A stretch of 64,000 nt of DNA from Antedon mediterranea (lineage: Eukaryota > Echinodermata > Crinoidea > Comatulida > Antedonidae). Each line of letters begins with the position of its first letter. Position 1 is the first letter of the stretch. Made by a program: the position numbers and the translations under genes. Shown here piece after piece: positions 29,901-42,815 of this stretch. The notes beneath the pieces were generated by a model. That model was given only the letters and a program-made list of their open reading frames with translations. It was not told the origin of the DNA and ran no database searches. Location of the stretch: positions 11,678,601 through 11,742,600 of the forward strand of contig NC_092677.1 in NCBI RefSeq assembly GCF_964355755.1, written 5' to 3'.

Positions 29901-32900
29901 CTGGGGAGACAAAATGTATTTGCTGCCCTCACACATGGAATAGTTAACATTGGATTAAATCTTCCTGATGATCAAATGATAGTTGACAGATGCACAGAAA
30001 TTGTTAAAGGTACAGTATTTTTTTTATTTTTTTTTTAATGGCACGAAAAAATGTCCATAATTAATACATATACAGTGAACAGTGAAAGAGTTTGTTTGCA
30101 ATATCATTTGCTATTTTGTGTGTGAATGGAATGTTCTAATTATAATAGTCATACATTTGTATTGCACTAATGTCTCAAAGCCCATAATAAGAAAAAGCTG
30201 CATTGCGAGCTGTCTGTGTCGACAGTTACTTGGATCTCACCTTGAAAAGAACACTGGTGACAACTTCTTTATTATTTGTTTTCATCTGCAGGATTTGCCA
30301 CCTTTCTTGTTTCTCATGGTTACCCTGCCAACACTGAAGGACCGGTAGATGCAGCCAAAGTTGCCGTACAAAAGGTAGAATTACAAATTAAACTTCTGTT
30401 AAAACAGTTCAGTAGTGACAATAACGATATTTATGTTAATGATGATGATGTTGGTATTGATGAGTGTATTGGTAATAGTAGTAAAATTATAATAAAGTTT
30501 AATGAAAACAAGTTTCAACTCTATTATTATTATTATACTTTATTCAAAAATTTAGTGACGTTACAACTTGTGGCCAATGGCCAGATTGCGTGTAACCTTT
30601 TAATACAGGCTTAAAAATATAAAATACACAAATATATAAAATACATAAAAAGATGAAATTAAAAAAAAAAATACAGTGAGATCAGGCATTAACTCTACTT
30701 ATTTTTCAGGCATCAGTTGTTATTCTGGATACCATAATGACTGGTAAGACTTTATAATTTGATCATATATTATGTATACTGTATATATTGTAATATAAAT
30801 ACAGTTGAATTCCTCTTTTGAGGAGGCAACCCCTATTCAGAGGACACCCCTATTAAGGAAACATTTTCCTGTGAAATAAATGAGAGGAAATATATGTTTC
30901 AATACTACAACCAACACCTATTAAAGAAACAACTTTGTTGGACCTCGTGAGGTGGTTTCCCGAATGATCGTAAAATCAAAACGGTACTGTGTATGACCAA
31001 CTAGCGTTATTGTCACCGACTAGTCATCCATTTATAGAAGTACTGATGTAGTAGCCTACCTGTACGGTGACCATAGAATGTGACCCGAGGCATGACTAAC
31101 TACGACTTTTAGTTGATAGAAGATTGAAAAAATTGTTAAGAAGAGTTGTACTGTATGTGGATGTTTAATGAAATTATGTCAAAAATGTTTACACACTAGG
31201 CATAGCCTATAAATAGTAATGTTTGTTAGTAAAAATAATTTTGAGTTAATAAGAATAAGATATAAGGAAGAAAAGTAAAGAGACTATAGAGCGGCTATTC
31301 CTGAATATACAATACTAAGTATTGTAGATTTAAATTATAAATTTTAGGCGATCTTGTCAAAGGTCAAGCGCCATATAGCCTGCCACGTTTTGATATTCAA
31401 TATGTATTCCGTGGAGTTCAAATATGCAGATTACAATAATGGTAATGTATGTAGCGTACACATATCCATTGAAAGTGCTCAATGCGCTAGCAACCACATA
31501 CTGTAGCTGAGTTAGAAACCGATTTCTTTTATTTATTCATTAATATCATATTCCGCCTCAGAAAACAAGTATGATTTTAATTAATTGTATGGAGCAACAT
31601 CCAAAAACATCTCCAAACAGTGCATGGTGTCATATATTTTTTTTTCAGATTTTATAAAGAAGAGAAAAGATTCACCCAACTCAACCCATCTGAACATATT
31701 GCAGTTGATAAGACAGGCTAGGACAGTAAACCAACAATCCAATGTAAAGTTCTTTAAGCAGCAGTTACAGCAACAGCTTACTGCTAGCACTGATATCATT
31801 GGTATAAACAAGTTATCTTCATATTTCAATTTCATTTCAAATAAACATTTATTTTCTTCCTTTAACATCATCACTGATTACTAGCTGCATAAAATGGGAG
31901 TATGTTTCCATACGTGTTTGATCCAAAAATGTCCGGGGTACGTAATAATATCTACAGGGATTAGAGGTTTCACAACATTAGGCGATTTATGAATCCATGA
32001 TATTATTATATGAAATAAAAACAAGTAATAAATTCATAGTAATGCCTGTGAAAGTAATAAGGAATATCATTTATTGATCATATGCACAATTTCTGCTATG
32101 GCTGAGTATATTATGATTGTATAAGGGTAAAGTTAAACTTTTAACAGTAATTATGGATCAATAATAACAATAACTCACTTTGACCTTCACAGTGTCTCAA
32201 GCTATTTCTGATCAACATTTGTGGACTTTTTCAAAAAATGCGTCCCAAACGACTGCCTCGTATCGTGAACTACTCTTGTTTTTTAAGGAGGAAGAAATTG
32301 CAGCCATGATTAAACGATTGTTAGAACATGAAGAGGTATGTAAACAATAAAATAATCACAATTTATAAAGCTCTGTCTACACTATCAAACTTTATGTGAC
32401 AAAAAAATCAGACATGGTCATGACAATAAAGGTTTATTATTATTAACTAATTTCAAATGTTTTGTTTTTTAGGTTAATTGGCAAGCGTTACTAAGCTTCA
32501 TCTCCACATTTCTGGTTGTTTGCTCGGGTGCACCAAACCTTATTAAAGGTAGTTTGTTTTTGAAAAACATTTTTGAAAATATGCCTATTTCGTCATTTAT
32601 GATAGATAAATATTTTTTCATGGGAATATGCATTTTTGACAAGTAACTCGCAAAAATATTGGCAGTGATCTAGTTGGACTGCTGACATATAAACGTCTAG
32701 GAGTATGACTAGCTAGTTATACCCCTTTCACACCAAAAGCAAAACTCCGGAGACACCCCGGAGTTGACGTCCCGCTGTTTGGTGTGAAAGGTAAAATCAA
32801 GCAACTCCGGAGTTTAAAACTGCGGGGTTGAACAGCTGAACATTCTCCGGAGAGCGAACTGCAGGGACACCCCGGTGTTTTGGTGTGAAAGGTCATCCTC

Positions 32901-35900
32901 ACACGATCACTCATTGCTTTAGTTTTATTTCAAAATACTTTAAATATTTGTACAACATATATAGCGGGTTCAAAAATAATAAGTAGTATCAATGAAACAT
33001 TATATTACTTCTGAGACTTTTGAAAGTAATTATTAAATTAAACATATTATTAATTAAAATGATTCTAATGATCGTCGCTATGTAAACAAACAAAATAGAG
33101 GGCGACATTTACAATTTTATTTTATAAACCCCGGAGTTGCTAGGTTGGTGTGAAAGGGGTATCTCCGGAGTTTCTCGACGTTTTGAATGGTCATAAACCC
33201 CAGGGTGTCTCCGGAGACACTCCGGAGTTTTGGTGTGAAAGGGGTATTATTCTTATCTTGTCCAGTGGCTTAACACAGGGCCAAAGGCCCTTGTTTAGAG
33301 CTCCTAAGGGGCCCTCCAACACTGGGTAGTTGCATTGAGGTTTCTCATACTAGGCCGCAATATGCAACAAAAGCGTATTGACCAATGACAAGCGTCAGTT
33401 TGAGTAATCCATCGCTTGTGATTGGTCAACTCACTTAAGTTGCGTTACGTCCTTGTGTTGCGTCTCTAGTGGAAACCAAGCATTAAGCTCGGAGTTTAGC
33501 CAATGAGTGCTTTTAGCCTTTACACCGTTGACCTCGTCCGAACAACCCAGCCAAATACATGTGATTTTTTGACTTGTGTTCAGGTTTGATTGACAACTTC
33601 TTGACAATAGCTATTGATGAATTGGATCAAGATTTCCTCATTATAGCCCTGTTGTTAGCCAGACAAGCTGCTGCAGAAGGACCTCAAATCTTTACATCAT
33701 ACCCACAGTGGTTTAAGGTTTGAGCATTATTAAAAGATCAAATTCTAAACTAAAAAAAATTGAACCTCATGTCAGTTTCTTGCAGAAAAAAGTATTATAT
33801 AATACATATTAATATATATTAATCAAAGGAACAATCAATTTTATGTAGAAAATACTATTATTATTATGAATAATCACCCCGTTATCTATTTTAAGTCATT
33901 AAAAACCAGTAAAATTCTCTTACAACATTTTTGGGTTCATACTAATCTACAGCCGGCAATACATGCTAACATTATGTCTAATGTTTTTGTGATATTTAAT
34001 TGTACGTTTTATACATTTTTAATGTAAACAACTGTCAAAATACTGATTAGGTTAAAAAAAGTTACTTCTATATGATCCAATATAGTGTCAAGTTTGTAAG
34101 ATTATATCGGTAATTACATTTCCAGAGAACTTGACGTTTCGCCTACTAACAGCAAGGCATAATCATAAGTGAATACGTTCTGGTGACGTAGCGGTGACGT
34201 TACGGTGACACGGTTGAAAGGAGCCATTGTGAAGTTTACCGCTTGGAGTTATCCTAGCGGGATGTGCGGGGGTTGGTCTCTTTACGTTTTAGAATGTTAT
34301 CGTAAATGTGCGATAGTTCATATGCTCCTTCATCTCTATTAATTAATGAATTATAACATTCTAAAACGTAAAGAGACCGACCCCCGCACATCCCGCTTGG
34401 ATAACTCCAAGCGGTAAACTTCACAATGGCTCCTTTCAACCGTTACGTCACCGCTACGTCACCAGAACGTATTGACTTATGATTATGCCTTGCTGTTAGT
34501 AGGCGAAACGTCAAGTTCTCTGGAAATGTAAGTACCGATATCATCTTACAAACTTGACACTATATTGGATCATATAGAAGTAACTTTTTTTTTTCACATT
34601 ACATTATCAGATCCAAATGAACTTATTTAATACTGATTAGGTTTATTTCGAAACTGAAGACTGCCATATGTGTGATAAGTGATGTTTTGCATTTGAAGCT
34701 AATGATTGACGTGTTTAGAAATAAAAGTTTAACTGATTTTAACTTGTTTAGTATGGCACCTGCGTCACCTTTTTGTTTTCATGACACTTGTTCTGATTAA
34801 TATCGAAACAATGTTTTTTGCTGTATCATACAGGACACCTTTGGTGATGGTAGTGTCTACATTACTTCTAAAAAATCCTTCATGTTTTTGATAAAGATTT
34901 TGACATCGATTGTACCATTTGAGCCTGCTTACACCCTAAAGGTTAGTAAACATGAATTTTATTTGACCTTTGACATTGTATGACCTCTTGTGACAAGCAA
35001 TATTTATAAAATCATCAAGGTCGCACTCTAGTCCTCAATATATTTACATTATAGCTACACTCAGAATGGAGTTCGGAACTTTAAAAAGGCCCCTGAATTT
35101 CCACTGGCATTTGTGCAGCTGGAAAGGTTACTCTCTGTAAATAAAGTTGAAATTAAAAAAAAAAAAAATCAAAGGAACAGCTTATAGTTCATAGTTCAAT
35201 TTATAAAAATTGCAACGTACCGGATTACTGTGCTATGAATTGAAACTAAACATGTGCAAGATTTATTAGTTATTGTTGTAAATCTGTCACTCTCTTTTAG
35301 GCACATATTCAAAAGCCACCACAGACCTTTGCTAAGTGTCAAGACCTTCTATGCGACTACGTCTTGTTAGCTAAAACAAGGCTTGCAGATCTTAAGGTAT
35401 TGCATCACTGTATTTTCTTACATCTTAAGTCCTGTAAACTCTAAGCATGTTATAAAGCTCTGTCTACACTATCAAACTAGTTTGACAAAAAAGTGTGATG
35501 TGCCCAAATATGGTAGTGATATGGCAAAATATGGTAGTGATATGACATCATCCTGTCCGTATATGGTATAAATTTGTAATAGATAATAATTGCATTGTAT
35601 AATGGAGGCAGTGCTTTTCTTTCATTTAGGAAACATTGGAACAGTCCGACACGAGTGAATCTAAAGAATTGAAAACAAAAGAGGTTTGTTTAATATTTAT
35701 ACAAAAAGCCTTCAAATATTTAGAGAAGAGGAAGAAAAACTATAAAATCAATAGAAAAACATTATGAATACATAATTTTTACTTATTTATTAATTATTTC
35801 ATCAATTTATTACTAATTCTATACAGCATAAGAAGTACAGTGTAGCAAAAATATCTTGCAAGCTGATTTATGCCATGATAAATTAAATAACTACACCAAA

Positions 35901-38900
35901 TGTGTATAAAAAGTACAATAGGTACACTCGAAATGTCAATAATATACAAATTTTTTACAGTTACACAAACAAGCCGAAGCAGATGTTGAACAAGCCATTG
36001 GCGTGTTTGAGGCCACCAATCAGATTCCTCATAGTATTATTCAAGCAAGGTATGTATTGTATGTCTTTGGTTGATTGCTTTCTGTTTCTCTTTTTCGTCA
36101 CCCCACAACTTTCATGAACACGTTTTAATTGTTTGTATATGTTAATTGATATTGGTCATTATGTTTTTTTCTTGATAGCATTTTCAAGTACCCCTATTTT
36201 ATGGGTCGGTTTCTACCAGTTCTGTTAACACCACGAATGGTAAGCATTTTTTTTTACTGTTAACTCTTTATAAGTTATATAGCGGATGTATTGACTTGCA
36301 TACTGTTTGTATAGTGTGCTGGATACAACCTTCTAAAAATTATATTTTAATTCCAGTTACCCGATGTTCCAGATTCAAGGATGAAATTGATAGAAATGTT
36401 GAAAGAGTAAGTAGTTCATTTTTTATAAGACTTTGTTTCAGTTAACTTGACTCAAAATTTGGGGGAAAAATGTATGTGCCCTTCGTTCTGGGATTTTCTT
36501 TTTCATTTAATTTTCTGAAATACATTTAATAGAAATGTTTGGCCACATCGCTTTTTTCAAACTATCTAATTTAATTTTTTCTGTTTTTAATTTTAAGTCT
36601 AGGAAAGATCCCAGTTAAAATGATGGAAAAATATAAAAAGGCTTGTGATAAGGAACTCAATTCTCTACTGGAAGGTACAGTTATTTTCGTTTCTTCTAAA
36701 AATCAAATCTAATTTTACAAGTGTACTGTATTACAGTCACATTCTACAATGACAATGAACTCATTTGTTGAAATTTTCTGGTTAATGTACATAAGTCCAA
36801 TTAAGCAATAATCTACAGAAATATCTAATAAATTTACTCTCGTTTGTATTGTTATCGTATTTTTAAATAATTATTATAAGGTTGTCAGTAAAGAGGAGTA
36901 CTTTTGATAAATCATGTAGACAGAGGAATGATAAATTCAAATTATTATGTTTTTTTCATTTTTAGGTATTGATATGGAGGAGGATGACTGTGAAATGTTT
37001 GAGCCTATGGACGCACTTAAACAAAGTTTGGACAATTTAGTAAAAGCAAATAAAGAAAGTAAGAAAAGAAATAAGCATTTTGGCATCTTGTTTTTGCAAG
37101 TTTATTTTGAATTAATAGTAAGTAATGTAAATAATAGTTGATAATGGGTGTAACGATAATGATGTTAAAGATGTGTATGATGCCAGCGGTGGTGTAACAC
37201 AGAGAGCAAAGCAGTTGTAGTAGTTGTATTGGTGATGCTTATGCTCTTAAGCTTTGAAGTCCCTGGATTTAGCCACTGAGCGCTCATATCTATTACCCTG
37301 CTGGATGACAGAGGTTTTTGAAGTAGATGATTTGATTTGTAGGCATGGTTGAATTAATTCTAGAATTAGTGGTAGTAGAGATTAGGCAGATTTTTATTAT
37401 ATGTGCGCTTTTCTGTTCTACAGGTTTTAACCGTCATCTTGCAATTATATCAGAAAGACTTCAAACTGTTCTCTGTAGTGAACTCACACCCTCTGACCTT
37501 TCAACTACAGATGAACTTTTGACCCTTGACTTGCAAGCGCCTTCACTGACACAACTTCAAGTTGAGGTAATTTCAAACTTGTAGATACTAATAAATGTCA
37601 TTATTCATTTTTTATAATTTATGTATTTGTCTTTGGCAGTTTTATTAAAGAATTTTATTGAACCATATTGTAACATCCTGGTTCTTTTTAAATCTAATGT
37701 TTTTCAGGTGACAGAGGTACTATTAAATGGTTTTTGTAAAGCCTGCATGCAGAGGCCTGAAGTGTCTGTACATTGGGCAGACAATTTTGTATCGATGCTA
37801 AGCCAGTTTCAACCAGTTCTAAAATCATTGATGATAAGGCTATGTATAGTACTAACACATCAGGAGAGTCAACTACAGAAATCACATATTGGTCCTTTGT
37901 CTATTCTGTTAGTTAATATTCATCTTAAACAGGATTTTCTTCCTCTGGTAACCATAACAGGACATGGAAAGAGTAGTGAAACCAGTTGCGGCCAGTTTCT
38001 TCCGGTTTTAACCAGACTACTCAGCACCAACACAGGTGATAAGATGAAATTTATGTTGCAGCTTTCCTCTGGAATGATTCGGCATTTATTGGATCTAAAT
38101 AAATTAAGTGGACTCTCAACACAATTTTGTCTTCCGGATGTTTTAATTGAAAAGTTTTTATATCTAGTACCAAGACTGTACCCAGAGTCAAGATATGCAA
38201 ATGAAAATACTACTGATGATGAAATTGAACAGCTGTTTTTATCACATTACTTTAAAGAATATGTTGGAAGACACTCAATCAAGTTTGCGTTAAGTCAGTG
38301 GATAAGTAATGAGCTATCTGTACAGCCTCACCATGACTGCATCTCATATCTTGAACGAAAAGAATACTACAGATGGGTTGTAAACGAACAGTTTGGTGGG
38401 GATACTGAAATATGTTCATTGATTTTCACTGAACTAGTCGAATACAGTAAGAACTATGGAGTTCAATCAGGTCTGTATGTCCATAATGGATGCATCCATC
38501 ATCTTCGTGAGAAATCCAAAAGTGCAACAAGTCAAAATGGCAGCCAAGGTGAAATTCTACAACTACTTCAGGAAGTGTGCCAAACATTTGATTCCAGTAG
38601 ATTTGTAGAACCTGCTGACAATTTAGGCTGGATGATGGCTGCAATTCAGAAAAGATTGGGAGATTATAGGAATGACCCTCTTGAAGTTGCCTGCATTATG
38701 AATATTGTTACCAGCTTGCCAGCTCACTTACTGGTGACTAACACACCTGGCTACCCACTTGCTTCAAATACATTGAAAGCTTTCATTACCTTTATAAACG
38801 TCCAATTAGTAAGTTTAATCTAAATCATGTTTTTTTATGATTATTTAGATTTTTGTTACACACAAGCTTTCTGTTCAGTTATAACTTTTCTTTCAGACAG

Positions 38901-41900
38901 ACTTATTTGTAAGACTAGGAGAAATATGTAATAGGGAGCTTTTGACCTAGAAACATGCTAAGTACTCATGTCAAGTGATCTGTCTGTACCTAGTGTGTTG
39001 AGTGAGAAAGCACATCCCAACTCTCTGCATGATCAAAAATAAATTGGGATGACCTAGCACATCGAAAGCACCTCTTGTAACCAATTGACATTAGCTTTGT
39101 CAAAAATCTTCTTAATCTACCATTTTTTTGTGATTTTTTAAAACAGAGGCAAAATCTAATGGAAACCGCATATACCCTTCCTCTTCATATGACATTATAT
39201 TTTGCACGTGTAAGTAAATGTAAATTTCAGACTAATCTAACACAGACTAATATGTTCAAAGAACCAGTATTTATAGTACTAATAATTAAATAAGTAAAAA
39301 CAAATATTTAAAAAATAAAAATTGAAAAAAACAAATTGTAAAGAATATTTTCTAAAATACATAAATATTTCGAATATATTCCAGGTGCTTTGTCGTTTAA
39401 ATTCTACCTGTTTACATCAACTAAAGAAGGAATGTCTTTTATTAATGTCTTCATTATTGGTAAGTTTGTACATTTTACTTTTCACAAAACTTGTCTACAT
39501 AAAACAGCCAAAATTTGCCTTTCAAGTTGATCACTTTATTGTCATACTAATCAAGTATTTAATTTTGTGATTTAAAAGGTACATTCCAAGAAGCTTCCAA
39601 AGTTTTCCAGATCACAGAATTTTTCGGAACTGTTAAAGAATTTAAGGTTTTTGCAAGATCATGCAGCTGATGCAGTATCGTCGGATTCACACCCTCTGCA
39701 GTTTACGCTATCTCAAGATCAAGATCTGTGGTTGCTTTGTGTAGCATTATTTTCACTACAGAAACATAATCTTTATAAACAGTTACACAGACTTTTGAAC
39801 TCAAAGAAGGTGTGAAATGTACTGCATAAACAAATTCGGCTGGATACTATTGTCAAAATACTGTCTTTGAAGAAGCCTTACTTTTGATAAACATAAGTCA
39901 AGCCCATAGCCAGAGGGGTTCGAAAGAATTCCCCTTCCTTAAGTGCTCTTTTCAAAGTAATCGGCAGTAAATAAGCCCTCGGGGAAGAGTCCTGATGCCT
40001 AAACTAAATTTTAATTTCATGGCCAATATCGACTAGCCAGCAATTATTTTCATTTAGTAGTAGGTTAGACCTAAATGTATCTTTTCTTTAGTTGCTTACA
40101 CTTTTTATAGTCTAAATACTACAAGGCCATAGCGGGTTGTTCGCAGAAACCCCCTTTTTTCCTGTGTTTCCTTTTCAATTAAGTAAATAGGCCTAACTAG
40201 CCTAAATCCCCTGGCCATGAGTTTGAACTATGAGTAACACTAAGTGTTGTGCGCTCCCCTAGACTGTTTGTCGGCCTACAGTGACCAAATATTCCTTGAG
40301 CATCCAAACACTAACATACCACTTGTGTGTGTTTCCAAATACTACTAATCATGATTGGTTTAATTGCTATTCTAGGTTTTACAGTATTTATTTGAACTAT
40401 CAATTGCTGATGTGGCACATTCCATTTTTAATGAAGGGGTAGTTTCATCCTCTCTACAACTTGCTCAAAATATTCTGGAAATTCATCTTGAGAGTATGAA
40501 AATACTTACAGGTAAGTTACTCAATTAAAAAAACTGCGGTAACTTTAGCGTGTTTGAGGCAGCTTGCTAAATAAAAAATGTAGAAATACAGAACTGCAGT
40601 AAAATACATAAAGCTAATCAGTGAATGTTTCAATTGTTTGATTTTAGAGGATTCTATTCTTACAACTTGTGTTGCACCACAGACTGTTGTACAGCTTATG
40701 CCGATTGCATTATTCAGGTAAATTACTACTCTTGCCAATTTCCTATATGGTGGTACAGCATTTAGGGTAGAATTGTTTCAATGTATGCCTTAATATTGTC
40801 TGGAACTGGCATAGTAGAGCATATCCACAGTACAGCACACTATGAGACCATCCTGTTTTGAGTAGTAGACTATTAACATTTTCAAAAGCGTTGTCATGTA
40901 AACCTGCTCCAGGTCAAGACAGTAGGTCTACACAAGATGACATACAACAAGTTATAAAATAGGCAGCTCTTACAACTCGTACCTTCTCAAATGCCAGTCC
41001 TATCGCTTTACCATCCAGTCCTGCCTCACTCTACTAATTTCTATAGTACATAATCGGAAGCTTTAGATTTGCAACAACTGAGGATCTAAGAGTTATGCAT
41101 GTTGTCTCACATGGACCTAGAATCTGCCAAAACTATGCAGAGGAAGTGTGGGAAGAGAAGCACATACATGTCCTATCGTGCAATGACTTCCTAGCTCCCT
41201 ATTAATTACAGACAATCTTTTGCAGAGTTTATTTGAACGGATCAACATCATTTTGGAAGGATCAGGTAAATAAGCCAAGTGTTCTTCAAATTATACTGGT
41301 CCAACATCACAAATTAGTGAAGCTATACACCAGTGTGAATCAAGGACTCTTCAATGCAGCTAAAGTAAGATACATTCTGTAGTGACGTAACTCAATATTA
41401 ACCTCTTTTTTGCAGTATGAGTTGTTGTAAACAATCCTAATTAGCATCATGCATAATGCATACTTGTGGTTTGAAATCTTTGTTTACTTTCGCTTGTGAC
41501 GATTTTCCATACGAAATGTAATCAAATGAATTTACCTGTTAATTACGTAAACTTGTTATTTTTGGCTCGAATTTTCGACTTAAAGTGAATAACTTTAATA
41601 TTACTTTGATATGGCCAATATAAATTTAGAATATTTTGACCTTTATTTTTTGTGTTTCAAGGGACAATACATCTTACTTAGATAACATAAAATATAAAGT
41701 TGAAAATTGAGAGTAAACATTTGCACATATTTATTTGAACGAGAGTAACATTATTCTGTCATAATTCTATTTATCCTTAGGGAGTCTCATTGAATTTCAT
41801 GACCAGTTGCTTCAAGTTTGTCAAAGATTTAATATCAAAGAGTCATCATCTTATACTGCAGAGTTTGAATCCAGAAATTCTTCAGAATGCAACACCAGCG

Positions 41901-41933
41901 ATTCAAAGTGAAATTGTGAAATTATTATCGTAG
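26953..41933 (+). CDS. FANCA: Fanconi anaemia group A protein (29 exons)
   Basis: FANCA is an alpha-helical scaffold of the nuclear Fanconi core complex, which ubiquitinates FANCD2-FANCI in interstrand-crosslink repair. Exons: 26953-27025, 27612-27742, 28020-28062, 28422-28576, 29164-29256, 29823-30009, 30292-30374, 30710-30743, 31649-31801, 32193-32335, 32473-32548, 33584-33717, 34834-34941, 35301-35396, 35630-35683, 35961-36049, 36179-36239, 36357-36406, 36598-36674, 36966-37058, 37424-37566, 37708-38808, 39147-39209, 39385-39459, 39579-39809, 40376-40511, 40648-40717, 41226-41364, 41781-41933. About 1347 residues (human 1455). Diagnostic stretches: ALLLARQAAAEGPQIF, VLLAKTRLADLK, GRFLPVLLTPRM and ISERLQTVL. 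No catalytic motif is expected. Exon 22 is unusually large (1101 bp). The N-terminal third is least conserved, so a missed small exon there is possible. An exon-like stretch at 38898 with an in-frame stop was left out. Confidence 0.9.
27757..27930. mobile_element. TAA-MITE family copy 8 (decayed)
   Basis: Contains TATCAAACTAGTTTGACAAA, GCCAAATATGGTAG and TTTGATGGTATAGACAAAG; the ends have drifted. It begins about 15 bp after the FANCA exon 2 donor. Confidence 0.65.
28845..29040. mobile_element. TTTCACACC-ended MITE, relative of 5156-5403
   Basis: Left end AGTCTTTCACACCTGTTG; right end complementary to AGGTCTGTCACACCTGTTC. The internal TCAAATTGAACATCAATG and its partner near 28985 form an imperfect palindrome. 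It lies in FANCA intron 4. Confidence 0.6.
29425..29658 (-). mobile_element. Non-LTR retrotransposon fragment (RT ORF C-terminus)
   Basis: On the minus strand the translation contains TRTSTYGARAFAVAAPTLW followed by NSLP, a hallmark of the C-terminal end of LINE ORF2 proteins of the CR1/L2 type. The adjacent 29415-29455 resembles a LINE 3' tail. It is a 5'-truncated dead copy in FANCA intron 5. Confidence 0.75.
32366..32410. mobile_element. TAA-MITE family copy 9 (truncated)
   Basis: Only the left end, AGCTCTGTCTACACTATCAA plus a few bases, remains; it lies 30 bp after the FANCA exon 10 donor. Confidence 0.7.
32720..33246. mobile_element. PIF/Harbinger-like MITE, TSD TTA, 527 bp
   Basis: Terminal inverted repeats TACCCCTTTCACACC / GGTGTGAAAGGGGTA with TTA on each side (32717-32719, 33247-33249). 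The interior has several internal copies of CTCCGGAG and of the GGTGTGAAAGG end motif, giving a nested palindromic structure. It lies in FANCA intron 11. No transposase frame. Confidence 0.85.
33349..33482. mobile_element. Possible small MITE with GGTTTC termini
   Basis: GGTTTCTCATACTAGGC at the left and GTCTCTAGTGGAAACC at the right form imperfect terminal inverted repeats. Inside, TTGACCAATGACAAGCG and CGCTTGTGATTGGTCAA pair. Borders are not firm. It lies in FANCA intron 11, about 100 bp from the 32720 element. Confidence 0.55.
34054..34590. mobile_element. Large foldback element
   Basis: Arms of about 245 bp (34054-34300 and 34353-34590) are nearly perfect complements around a 52 nt centre. 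Shared words include GGTCTCTTTACGTTTTAGAA, CTTGACGTTTCGCC and AGTGTCAAGTTTGTAAGAT. The word TACTGATTAGGTT occurs just left (34041) and again to the right (34631). No coding frame. It lies in FANCA intron 12. Confidence 0.85.
35454..35571. mobile_element. TAA-MITE family copy 10 (3' truncated)
   Basis: Left end AGCTCTGTCTACACTATCAA, then two CAAATATGGTAGTGATATG words. The right end is lost after CCGTATATGG. It lies in FANCA intron 14. Confidence 0.75.
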
Positions 41934-42231
41934 TAAATTGTTACTGTGTTAACAAGTTTTTTATGGTTACAGAATTAGTAAACAACTTGAGGTAAAAATT
42001 ATATTAAATTGTTGTTACATTTATAATTTTACATTGTAATGTATTAGAAAAGAATAATCCTTCGAATAAAGATATTCTTTCAAAAACTGTTTAATCTTAA
42101 TTGATTTGTGTGACACGACACTTAATCGTAATTGACTTTTTTTTTAATGACTGAAGACCAAATAGTAGGTTTTTACTGGATAATAATGTGAAAACGTCAT
42201 TATTCATTTAAATGTATATAGAATTCGCGCT
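41934..42231. other. FANCA 3' UTR and retrotransposon target site
   Basis: An AATAAA polyadenylation signal is at 42065-42070. The stretch ends with GCGCT (42227-42231), one copy of the 5 bp target duplication of the LTR retrotransposon. Confidence 0.75.
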
Positions 42232-42637
42232 TGTAGTGAATATTTAAGTTGGTTCCGAGCTTTCTCAGGCGTATATATATAACTCCACGCGACGTACACT
42301 GTCACTGAATGATAACTCATACAAAAAGTATATTTAACTCAACTAGAACTTTTATTCCTTGTAACTCGATTAATACATCTTTCTACCACTACCAGTCAAG
42401 CCTTAATATTTTCTTTATCATCTTTCCGTTTATCTACTCTGATCTTATTCTCTCTTCTTTCACCTAATATCTATTACATTCTACTTTTATACTGGACATG
42501 CAAATTTTAGGCTTCAGAGGAGGATAACATTTTCCCTCCAAAAATTATACGATTTTGATTGGCTAATAATATAAGGCGGACCTGGTCTACAGCATCCTTA
42601 TCTAAACACAGAGAATCACAACATAAATAGTATGACA
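42232..42637 (-). repeat. 3' LTR (left end on plus strand)
   Basis: 406 bp beginning TGTAGTGAATATTTAAG and ending TAGTATGACA as written on plus, thus with TG...CA ends. I found one mismatch to the other LTR (ATTCTAC here, ATTCCAC there). Confidence 0.95.
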
Positions 42638-42650
42638 TTTCCCTTTTTGG
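42638..42650 (-). other. Polypurine tract
   Basis: On the element's strand the sequence directly before the 3' LTR is CCAAAAAGGGAAA, the expected plus-strand primer for reverse transcription. Confidence 0.8.
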
Positions 42651-42815
42651 GAAAAAGATTGTGTCAATCTTTCCAAAAATTTAACATTTAAAACCATTTT
42701 ACTATAAACTATCTACAAATAACACCTCTATAATATAATTATGCACGGCTTAATCCATCTGCATTACCATTTAATGATCCTTTCTTGTAAATAACTTAAC
42801 TTATGAACTTGAAAT

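Noticed and set aside
34110-34560. Hammerhead ribozyme suspected from CGAAACGTC in the foldback
   Set aside because: No CTGATGA core with matching stems could be found in either arm.
38898-38909. 12 nt FANCA microexon (TDLF)
   Set aside because: Exons 22 and 23 join in phase and align with the family without it; kept only as a finding.
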